From NCBI RefSeq assembly GCF_949628215.1, contig NC_134277.1:31075058-31139057 (forward strand): a stretch of 64,000 bases of DNA, given 5' to 3'. Shown here one piece after another: positions 26,844 through 36,613 of the stretch (position 1 is the first letter of the stretch; every line of letters begins with the position of its first letter). Made by a program: the position numbers and the translations under genes. Below the pieces are notes generated by a model. The model did not search any database. It saw only the letters and a list, made by a program, of their open reading frames with translations, and had not been told where the DNA came from. Origin of the DNA: Phalacrocorax aristotelis (Eukaryota; Chordata; Aves; Suliformes; Phalacrocoracidae).

Positions 26844-28841
26844 CTAAACAAGATGGCCCAGCACCCTGTCCAGGTGACTCTTAAAGGTGTCCAACGTGGC
26901 CAAGTCAACCACTTCTCTGCGGAGATTATTCCAATGATTGACTGTCCTCACTGTGAAAAATTTTCCTCTCGTGTCCAATCGGAATCTCCCCAAGAGCAAC
27001 TTGTGTCCATTCCCCCTTGTCCTCTCCATGTGACTCCTTGTAAAAAGGGAGCCTCTATCTTTTTTGTAGCTACCCCTCAAGTACTGGTACATGGTGGTGA
27101 GATCCCCTCTAAGCCTCCTTTTCTCAAGGCTGAACAAACCCAGCTCTCCCAGCCTATCCTCATACGGCAGGCTTCCCAGTCCTTTGATCATCTTGGTGGC
27201 CCTTCTCTGGACCCCTTCCAGCCTGTCCACATCCTTTTTGTATAGCGGGGACCAGAACTGCACACAGTACTCCAGGTGTGGCCTGGCAAGCACTGAGTAG
27301 AGTGGGATAATGGCTTCTTTATCTCTGCTGGTGATGCCCTTTTTGATGCAACCCAGCATCCTATTGGCCTTCTTGGCCGCAGCAGCACACTGTTCACTCA
27401 TACTGAGCTTTCTGTCCAAGACCCCCAGGTCCCTTTCCACAGAGCTGCTCTCCAGCCAGGTGGATCCCAGTCTGTGCTGCACCCCTGGATTATGTTTTCC
27501 CAGGTGCATGATCTTACACTTCTCCTTGTTGAACTTCATAAGGTTCTTGCTGGCCCACTCCTCCAGCCTATCCAGATCTCGCTGCAGAGCAGCTCTCCCT
27601 TCTGGAGTGTCTACTTCCCCACTCAACTTGGTGTCATCAGCAAACTTTATCAGGCTACACTTGATGCTGGTATCCAGATCACTTATAAAGATATTGAATA
27701 ACATTGGGCCCAATATCGACCCCTGGGGGACTCCACTAGTGACAGGTTGCCAGTTTGAGAAAGAGCTATTTACCACCACCCTTTGGGTTCGGCCTGTCAG
27801 CTGGTTCCCCACCCACTGCACAGACCACTTGTCTAGGCCATAACGCATTAACTTCTCCCAGAGGAGGCTGTGGGGGACTGTATCAAAGGCCTTGGAGAAA
27901 TCCAGGTATACAATGTCCACCACCAGCCCCATGTCAACCAGGCAAGTCATTTTGTCATAGGAGGTCACCAGGTTTGTCAAGCACAATCTGCCTTTAGTGA
28001 AGCCGTGTTGGCTTTTCCCAATCATGTGCTTCATTTGACTTGTGATGGCCCTCAGGAGGATTCGTTCTATAACTTTCCCAGGGATTGAAGTAAGGCTGAT
28101 GGGCCTATAGTTACCCGGATCCTCCCTTGAGCCCTTCTTGTAGATAGGGGTAACGTTTGCCTTCCTCCAGTCCTCTGGGACATCCCCTGTTCTCCATGAC
28201 TTCTCGAAGATTATGGAGAGTGGCCTTGCAATGATGTCAGCCAGCTCTCTCAACACCCTTGGGTGGATGGCGTCAGGGCCCATTGATTTGTAGGGGTCAA
28301 GCTCCTGTAGTAATTAATGTACTAACTCTTCCTTCACTGATGGCGGGTCGGTGTTTGGATCAATCGGCAATTTTGTTCCCAAAGCCTGGGACCCTACAGT
28401 GCTGGTAAAGATGGAGGTGAAGAAGGTGTTGAGGACCTCTGCCTTTTCTGCATCGTTGGTGATTGACTCTCCTTTTCCATTTAACAGTGGGCCTATGTTT
28501 TTCTTCTTTTTCTGCTTATGGTTGACATGTCTGAAGAAACCTTTCTTGTTATTTTTTATGTCTACAGCCAGTTTCAATTCAAATTGGGCTTTTGCTTTTC
28601 TAACTGCATCTCTGCACTCTCTGGCTATGCCCTTGTAGTTCTTGGTGGATAATTCTCCGCTTCTCCATTTTTGGTGTGCTTCCCTTTTGGATTTGAGTAG
28701 ACCCAGGAGGTCATGGTTGAGCCATGGGGGCCTCTTGTTCCGCTTAATTCCCTTTCCTTTATAGGTGATAATCTGTTTTTGTGCTTCCAAGAGAGAGTTC
28801 TTGAAGAATTCCCAGCACTCACTAGCTCCTTTGCCTTCCAT
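26844..28841 (-). pseudogene. CR1 ORF2 linker and reverse transcriptase, one internal stop
   Basis: A single frame runs right to left from 28841 to 26844, interrupted only by a stop at 28314-28316. The part before the stop (175 residues) is the endonuclease-RT linker. The part after it, with its first Met at 28283, has 479 residues with RT motifs: KANVTPIYKKGSREDPGNYR, YLDFSKAFDTVPH, GVPQGSILGPMLFNIFI and [12 protein letters not shown]. The catalytic FADD is intact, and the C-terminal thumb and connection region follow. Translation would reverse-transcribe CR1 RNA at the nick. The preserved frame across about 2 kb suggests modest age. Confidence 0.92.
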
Positions 28842-28850
28842 GGAAGCATC

Positions 28851-29746
28851 CTATGGAATCCCTCCCAGTTGAGCCCTGAGTGCACTGAAGTTTGCTCTTC
28901 TAAAATCCAGAACCCTTGTCTTAGTACTGACCTTCAGCATGCTCAGCAGGATCCCGAACTCCACAATATTGTGGTCACTGCAGCCAAGGCTGTCACTAAC
29001 CGAGATATTACAAAGCAGGCTTTCTCGGTTTGTGAATAGCAAGTCCAGCAGCGCCTCCTTCCTGGTTGGCACATCTAACATTTGTATCAGGAAACAATCC
29101 TCTATACATTCCAGGATCTTGGTGGATGACATGCAAGCTTCCATATTGTTCTTCTAGCAGATGTCTGGGTAGTTGAAGTCACCCATCAGGACCAGGTTCT
29201 GTTGGCCAGAAGCCTGCTTTAGTGCCCCAAATATCACTTCATCGGCTTCATCACCATGGTTAGGAGGTCGATAGCAGATGCCCACTGTGAGGTCCTGCTT
29301 GGAGATGACCCCTTTGACTTTAACACAGAGGCATTCGATAGAGCAGTCGCAATCACCATAGTTGACTTTGATACATTCAAGGTGTTCCTTGATGTAGAGT
29401 GCACTCCTCCACCTCTTCTACCCTGCCTGTCCTTACGAAAGAGCCTGTAACCGTCCATTGCGATCCCCCAGTCATTTGAGTTGTCCCACCACGTTTCAGT
29501 TACTCCTATGATGCCATACCCTTCTGAGTGGGCATGGAGCTCCTGTTCCTCCTGTTTGTTACCTAGACTGCGGGCATTTGTATACATATACTTGAGGCGA
29601 TTACTCTTCTGTTTCACCTCTTGGGAGACAGCTAAGGAACCTTTATCACCACACTGCTTGGCCTGACTTACTCCCCTGTTGGATGTGCTGGTGTGAGCAT
29701 TTTCGCAACTGATCCCACCCCCCAAGTCCTTCAGTTTAAAGCCCAC
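28851..29746 (-). pseudogene. CR1 ORF2 endonuclease remnant
   Basis: The N-terminal part, 29746-29234, shows YTNARSLGNKQEEQEL and IIGVTETWWDNS, the N and E motifs of the APE-type endonuclease. The segment 29144-28851 holds LGCSDHNIVEFGI, with the catalytic SDH near the domain end. The two parts are in different registers and separated by broken sequence around 29145-29233. The enzyme would nick target DNA to start reverse transcription; this copy cannot. Confidence 0.85.
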
Positions 29747-30146
29747 CTCACCAAATCAGCCAGCCTACTGCTGAAGATTCCCTTACCCCTTTTAGACAGA
29801 TGGATTCCATCCCTCTCTAGCATGTTGCCATCATTGAAGAACACCCCATTGTCATAAAAGCCAAACCCCTCACGGTGGCCCAGCCATGTAGCCAGGAGTT
29901 GATATACATTACGCGCCTGTTTCTGGCTGCTCCCTTCCCTCGAACTGGCAAAATGGAAGAGAAGATCACCTGGGTGACAGTGTTTCTCACTTGCTCCCCC
30001 AGGGCTCAAAAGTCTTCCTTGATTTTATGCAGGTTATGGCTCTCAGTGTCGTTCATGCCTACATGAAATAGTAATAGTGGATAGTAGCCTGTTTTCCTGA
30101 TGAGTTGTGGCACCCTCTCAGCAACGTCTCGGACCTTGGCTCCTGG
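29731..30146 (-). pseudogene. CR1 ORF1 remnant, SGNH esterase-like domain end
   Basis: In shifted frames the reverse strand reads GAKVRDVAERVPQLI, HVGMNDTES and, further on, NMLERDGIHLSKRGKGIFSS. HVGMNDT resembles block III of SGNH hydrolases (the N) and DGIHLS resembles block V (D-x-x-H), both known in the esterase domain of CR1 ORF1. The nucleophile-serine block lies upstream and is absent. A stop interrupts the domain near 30014. The function in CR1 is thought to be a lipid esterase, role uncertain. Confidence 0.7.
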
Positions 30147-33100
30147 AATGAATGAATGAGTTCATTCCTTCTCTGAGAATCCAGAGGCACTACTTGCTAA
30201 ATAAGGGTAGGAGATGCACATGATTTGAGTACTCTGCTTTTCACACACTGCATTTAAATGCATAAAGGCATTGACTTATAATCTTCATTCAAGAGAAAAA
30301 GCTCTCAGAATAACTGTATTTCAAAATACACTTGCTATTAAAATCTTGGCAAAAATATCTTTTCCTTATGATCTTAGTTTAATGTCTCACAAAGACTGTC
30401 CTTTTTATATTAAGTTTAGAAACCCTCTCAGAAGAATTATTATCAAGAAATTACTGAAGGAAACATTCACCATTTGAAGAATGCAATGAAATAAATTAAA
30501 CTGAAATCCTACCTCAGTTTAGATAACTACCAGCAGCTTTGCTTTTTACCACTTTTCTACAGATATGATTGTTCCTCCTTTCTGCTTTCTGAGTAGAAGT
30601 CTAGAAGAGACAGTGGTTTATGCAAGTGGAGAAGGATGTTTTCCCTGGGTGCTCTCCACTCCCTTGCTTGCCATATCCAATACTTCAGGCCTTCCTGCCT
30701 CAGATTTAAGGATACCTTGTCAGAGACTTGATCTATGAGCTTAATGGATGTTGCATATTTAATTAATAGGTCCAGAAGATGATAGCGCTTTCTTCAAAAC
30801 GTTGCTGATTTCTTCTGTTTGGGTAAACTTCTTTTCCTCATTTTTACTTAGACGCTTTTAACTGTAATTATTGCACTGATGGTAAATGGGAGTATGGCAA
30901 TTTTCTTGGCCCTCTTTCCAAATTCAAAAATAACTTAAACCATCATACAAATAAGGAACTTCACTTACCAGTCTGACACATTGCCACTTCCACTTATGGA
31001 AAACAAAAGGCCTGAGCTGGAGCAATCAGCTGATACTAGCTTGTGCCTTATGACCTTTGGTGCACCATGCGAATGACATGAGCCAACCATTTCTCATGGA
31101 GCACCTTGTTTCACAAAGCAGTGTGCTGTTGAATCCCAGCAATACTATGGAAATTGATAAAAGAGTGAAAGAGGTTTTGTAACAATAAGCAACATTATCA
31201 ATTGATATAAAGTAGCCTTGCATTAATTAAACTTTTTGCGTAATAATTTTTGGCCAATACCTCTGAATCTTTCTTAATAAAGAATGCCCTTCCCATTTTT
31301 CTATTTCCAACCAAGATACACCGATTCATTGAAAACCTGAACTTGAACTCTTTGCAAAGAGCTGGAGATTTTCCCCATCAAACTTGAGACCACTATATCT
31401 AAATATAAGGAAGCAAACTTAAGGATCAGTGGGATGATTTTGGTGAAACTTGCTGAGCTGCGTATCTGTACAGAACAGCATGATTTATTCCTGTGGTGGA
31501 CCAAATGAGCACGAAACATGGACAGGCTGATAAATCGTTGCTGTGAATAATGACAGTATTTCTTTGTCTAGATAGGAAAGGTGGATAAAATTATGAGTCT
31601 GAGAATGTTTTGCTGAAACTTGTCTACTCTCGTGACCATGCAATGAAATGCCATGTCATATAAACATAAAGGAGACCTTCTGTCTCTTGGAAGATAGGGG
31701 ATTGCTGAAGGAATGCTTCAATTCCCTCTCTCTGACTCCTTGAGATGTAATATATTGTGCCTTGGGATGGAGATACAATCAGAATTTCTTGATTAAACTT
31801 TTATGCTGCTCATTGAATATTTCAAGAGAAGAACATCAGAAAAACGCAGGGAGCTATAACACACTTAATAATTAATACTTCACTTCTCAGTAACCCAGAG
31901 TCAGAAATGTTTTCCTAGATTCTTTGAAGCCAGCATTCAGATTGCTTCGCCTGCATGCCCTACATAGGCAGCACCACTGCTGAAGAATGAATTTGGAGAG
32001 TCAGAGCTCCTCAGCTGCTGGGCATGCAGTGTACTTACCTGCAGAGCTGAGGGTGGCGGGTGCTGCTGGAGAATCCCTCATTGCCTGTCCAGGGATCACA
32101 GACATTTCCATAGAGAGTGCTCACGCAAGCAGAGCAGGACATAGGTAGGAGCCAACCAGCTGCCAAGTGGAGCACATAGTGTGGCTGTGATCCTTCCCTC
32201 TCTATGCTTTAGATACCTGCCTCAAAGCTACACACTAAGGCCCTTTACTTGCTCTAGACTTGGAGGATTAAAACCAGACTCCTCTCTTGAAGGCAAAGGA
32301 GGACTTACTACTTTTATGTCAGGAGACTGCTTGGGATTCTGCACATCTCTCATCCAGTAGGCTCATGACTCAAACTCTGCCAGTAAGGAGGAAAGCTAGT
32401 TTTCAGTTTTTCTTTAGCATGTTCTTGCTTTGCTAAAGCCTGTCCTGTTGAAGCTGGGCCACTGAGCAGGATGCTCTGAGGGATGATGAGAGAACAGAAA
32501 GAATGAGCAAGCAGTAACATAATTCTATTTTATTCTATTCTACTGATAACTTGGCTTTTAAAGCTGTATCACCTAATTCTTCTCTGCTCATACAGTATCA
32601 GTGATTATTTTCTTTAGCAGTGTATTGAAAATAAGAATTTAGCTCAGATCTGTGAACTGGCTTACTGTATTTGGGGTAAATCTGAAATAACTATTGATTT
32701 ATAATTCAGCAACAGAACAGAGGAGAACGGGTTGACTTCTGTGACTGTTTGGACAAGAGTGTGCTTTTGATACACATACTGTTTGTATAGCAAACTTTAA
32801 TGTGAAACTGGAGGAAAAACTAAACATCTGTAATCCCATTTTTGAGGTAGGATCAGAGAGGTCATGAGGGTATTTGGCATATGTGGTGAAGAAGAAATAA
32901 GTTTTGTAGAAGGAAACGCTCATGACATTTGAAAATATTCTCTCCTCGCATTTCCTTTTAGTTCCTTCCATTGTTAGTTCCTGGAACTGTAATTCAAGGC
33001 AGGGCATCAGCCTTGTAAAAGGACTTAAACCTTAGACTTAAACAATCTATACTGAAAGTTATTCCTACTGGGAAAAATGCTGGAGCTTAGCTTCTGGGAG

Positions 33101-36100
33101 GCCTTTCGGGGTCCTTGTGTGCATCACCTGGAACCACCACCTTGTTTTGTTGCAATCCTGATAGGTATAAAATCAGAACTCTGTGCATTGCATTCTGTTT
33201 TTTTGTATATGTATACACACCCACACCCTGCATATATGTGGTATATGATGACAATACTTAAAGGGAAAAAGATCCCTTAATCAATATAGCAAGAGGCGTT
33301 GAAAGTAAATTAGCAAAATGAAATGGCAAAGTTTTGCGTAAGTCCTTGAATTCTCTGAGTCATACCAAAGCTTTAAACTCACTACAAGTTTGAATCTCTG
33401 CTGTTTTAAGGACTAGAGGAGCAGGAACACTTTCTGACACTCCGGTGTGACTTATTAGAGGATTGCACTCAGGACTTGGGAAAAAAGCAGGCATTTAAAG
33501 ACGGCCATATCTCAAATGCTGCAGTCAAGCAGGTAGAAATCTGTGCATCTTTACCCCATGACTATGCTCCTGGTCTGCAACAGCAGCCAATTGCTATATC
33601 CCCCCTCCCGCTGAGGAAAGGGTGTGAGGCAAAATTATTTCCTTTTCTTATTCCAAATCTAAAACACTGCTAGGCCTTCGCCATCCTTCTGAGAAAGCCA
33701 TAGTTTACCAGTAAGCTATAATCTCTAGGAAATTAGGGCAGAATTCTTTGAAATGTTAAGGTAGTCTGAAATTCCATTCTAGTGCAATTTCAAATGAGTG
33801 TAGTAATTAAAATTTGACCTGGGACTTCTGAGTCCTCTCCACTTCAATTACAACATCAAAAGACATGCAAAAGCACCTAAAAAGTAATTTTAAATATTCT
33901 TTCTGAATGTGCAAATCCTAGGATACTTCTTTTTATTTTTTCCAAGGTTTCACTTTTGAATAACTATGTGTTAGAAGGCTTTTGATTATTTAAAATGCTG
34001 TGAAAATCTGCGTAATGTTAACAATGTCAGTGCTTATTTTTGCTGCAGAAAATAGATAGAAATTGATCAAAAGACATTACAACTTTCATAAGGAGCGAGA
34101 TTGCAAAAGCAAGACAAAAATTAATGTTGAAGAGTACAAACTTACCCTACAAACATTAACTCAAGGTTTTCTTTGCTAGCAGCCAGTAAGTGATTACATA
34201 GCACGTAATCCTAGTAAGACAGACTTGGGCATGAGAAAACTCTGCTGGCAGTGCTGACATCTTTTGTGTCTGAGTGGTGCCACAGACTCCGAGACAAAAC
34301 AATTGAACAGTTCTTGTGTCTTTAACCTTTGTCCATTGGTGTGTGATACTGGGCAGGGTCAATGCTGTACAAATAACATTAGCGTGCATCTCGTGACAGC
34401 AACAGGGATACAGCTGAGAGTAGTATTTGGTCTGTTGATTAAATATTTAAAGCTAGAATAAGGAGATGTAAATTTGACTCAACTGGCCTGTGCAATTGGT
34501 GCACAAACAATCCTAGCTTGGCAAGACGGGTGCAACAGGTAGGAGACATGAGGCTTTTTAACACTGGGCTGGTTTCAGCTCGTGTATGGGCAAAACACAG
34601 CGCACTTCCAAAGGGAGTGCAACTTGCCAACTTCAGAAGAAATAGTAAATCCATACAATTATAGAATATGTGGTAGGTTCTATCCACACTGACTAAAGCT
34701 AACTAATGTACAAGAATGCAAAAAGGCATGCAATGAGAAGAAAAACTGCTTGGTGTAATTAAGTGAGTAAAAGTGAAAAGAAGAACAACTGGCATAGATG
34801 GAAGGGTAAATCTGAGAAACCGCTTACGAATATTTCGAAACATCTGATACCATATTGAAACTGGAACTGCTGGAATTTTTTGGCTGCTCTTCCTAAAGTT
34901 TTTTTTTATTCTTCACATGGTGAATGATCTGGAGAAGAGTATTTCATTTGGGAGGCATAGTGCTTTATCAGGCAGGCTCAGACTCACCAAGTCCTCAGCC
35001 CTGACAGAATCAGGGATAAAAAGTTTGGCCGTGAACTGGTGCTGGTGAGCTATAACGTGTTCAGCTGGACCTTGGACAAAACAAAGCATCCACAGGTTCC
35101 TTTTTTTAAACAGTAGGGATAGAGCTTAGGGTGCCTGTATGCCTGCCTGGCAAGCCGATGACAGGATGCTCACCAAAATGGAAGGTGGTAGTAGTACACA
35201 TTTGCAACGGCATCTTTTCCCTCAGTAACTAAACCGTACATTGCACAGTATGAAAAGAAGGCAGGGAAGGTAGTGAAAAGGATTTCTTAGATATGGTGCT
35301 TTTTTTAACTTTTTGTCAGAGAAGATGCTCTCTGGCTGCTCTGTTGCATTTAGCTGTGCCTCTCCCTCCTTACTGAGGTAACCCCGATCCACCTGCAGGT
35401 GATACTTGCACTCTGCTTGTATTAACTTGCTAAAACAAACTAGTAGGGAAATCATGAGCCTCAAAATTAATGCAGGTGGATAATGGACCTAAATACAACC
35501 CTCTCTGAAACATCTTTTGATATACTGACAGCTTGAGCTGCACCTATCTGTATCCTATCCAGATTAATTTACATCCCATCAATATCAGACAAAAGCAGTG
35601 ATTTGCTATAATTTTCATGTTGTAACAACCTGCCAGGATGATGCACCGACCATTTATAAAGGGCAAGAAGGATGAAGGTTTAACCCTATTGGGTTGTTGT
35701 TGCACAGTGTTGGAAAAACACCAGCACAATGCTTTCCATTTTCTGCAACAGGGAAATGCATATGAATTCTGGGCTTCATCTGGAATCTTCAAAAAAATAC
35801 AAGACTTTTTCCCCTGCAAAAAGATTCCTGGCAATATTGGACAAAAAAAAAAGAAATTCCTGGATGGAGAATGAGAGCTGTGCTCCCCCATTCCAGTCTG
35901 GGGTGAAAAAAAAAGGGCCCAGCAGCAAGCGCAAGCTATAAAAACTCTTTGTGTTCTGATATGAGTGGCTTACAAAAACAAAGCAGATGTGACAATTATA
36001 TAGGGAAAATGCACAGCGGTCTAACACCTGTAGCTACTGGGTTAGGCCGGTTGTGCTTTGCTTTCTTGACTTTTTGGGGTTTGTTTTTTTTTTTTTTTGG

Positions 36101-36235
36101 TCTCATTTTAGAATAGAGGAAAACTACCCGTTTGCAGCAAGGGGTGCCGGTTATGCATAACACCTCCGCCACGGCTTTGGGGCATGGGAAGAAAAGGTAT
36201 GAGTTTCGTAGGCGTGTTAAAAACCACCCGATGAC
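30147..36235. other. Upstream flank of SCIN, gene-free
   Basis: AT-rich DNA between the large CR1 copy and the SCIN CpG island. No exon or named repeat is recognised; a T run lies near 36085-36099. Proximal regulatory sequence for SCIN would be expected in its last few kilobases but cannot be pinpointed. Confidence 0.6.
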
Positions 36236-36262
36236 CAGAAGGGCGCCAGCCGCCGCGGGGCC

Positions 36263-36271
36263 GGGGCGGGG
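36263..36271 (+). promoter_or_regulatory. GC box (Sp1-type site) upstream of SCIN TATA box
   Basis: GGGGCGGGG is a consensus Sp1/KLF site, about 80 bp upstream of the TATA box inside the CpG island. Its position fits a proximal promoter element. Confidence 0.5.
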
Positions 36272-36350
36272 AGCGGGGGGAGGCGCATCCCGCCGCCGCC
36301 CCGCGGGGACCGGCCGCTCCCACCCGCGGGGCCGGCCCCGGGCCCGGCCC

Positions 36351-36356
36351 TATAAA
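36351..36356 (+). promoter_or_regulatory. SCIN: TATA box of SCIN
   Basis: TATAAA follows a GGGCCCGGCCC run and lies 64 bp upstream of the ATG. With usual spacing of 25-32 bp, transcription would start near 36380, giving a short 5' UTR of roughly 35 nt. A TATA box inside a CpG island fits a regulated, tissue-restricted promoter, which agrees with the known restricted expression of scinderin; that link is inference. Confidence 0.75.
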
Positions 36357-36414
36357 GGCGGTGCGGGGCGGCCGGCGGGGCTGCCTGCCCGGTGCCCGGT
36401 GCCCGCTCCCCGCC

Positions 36415-36613
36415 ATGGCTCCCGACCGGCCCCCGCCGGCCTTCGCCGAGGCCGGGCGGCAGAGCGGGCTGCAGGTGTGGCGGGTGGAGCGGCTGGAGCT
36501 GGTGCCGGTGCCCCCCAGCCGCCACGGGGACTTCTTCGTGGGGGACGCGTACCTGGTGCTGCGCACCGTCCGCCGCGCCGCCGCCGCCGCCTACCGCCTC
36601 CACTACTGGCTCG
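36415..36613 (+). CDS. SCIN: SCIN coding exon 1 (residues 1-66 plus one base)
   Basis: The ATG at 36415 sits in a strong initiation context (GCCATGG). The frame stays open upstream to about 36361 but contains no ATG there, so 36415 is the start. The exon encodes the first strands of G1: [16 protein letters not shown] (18-33), then [13 protein letters not shown] (37-49). G43-D44 match the glycine-aspartate pair that helps bind the G1 calcium in gelsolin. The exon ends in CTCG followed by donor GTAGGC, leaving one base of a glycine codon that exon 2 completes. The exon is very GC-rich. Five consecutive GCC codons (36577-36591) give AAAAA at residues 55-59, where mammalian scinderin, as recalled, has a different polar stretch. 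Confidence 0.95.

Larger units (their letters stand above)
26761..30146 (-). mobile_element. CR1 LINE, 3.4 kb, ORF1 end plus most of ORF2
   Basis: This is the largest mobile element in the window. Reading right to left there is the end of an ORF1 SGNH-esterase domain (about 30146-29731), an AP-type endonuclease, a linker, reverse transcriptase and a C-terminal domain, then the 3' tail. The tail is three copies of an ACAGAATCAC-like repeat on the + strand (26761-26790). The 5' end is truncated inside ORF1. The long RT frame suggests a younger copy than the others, but stops and shifts inactivate it. Confidence 0.95.

Noticed and set aside
26853-27843. Plus-strand open frames over the large CR1 copy
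   Set aside because: They are antisense shadows of the reverse-strand reverse transcriptase.
1-36235. A second gene upstream, for example exons of VWDE, which neighbours SCIN in mammals
   Set aside because: No cysteine-rich or EGF/VWD-like exon was recognisable on either strand. Short divergent exons cannot be fully excluded by eye.
36361-36414. In-frame upstream extension of SCIN from a GTG
   Set aside because: There is no ATG upstream in frame, the segment is within about 10 bp of the TATA box so it is partly untranscribed, and the ATG at 36415 has a strong context.
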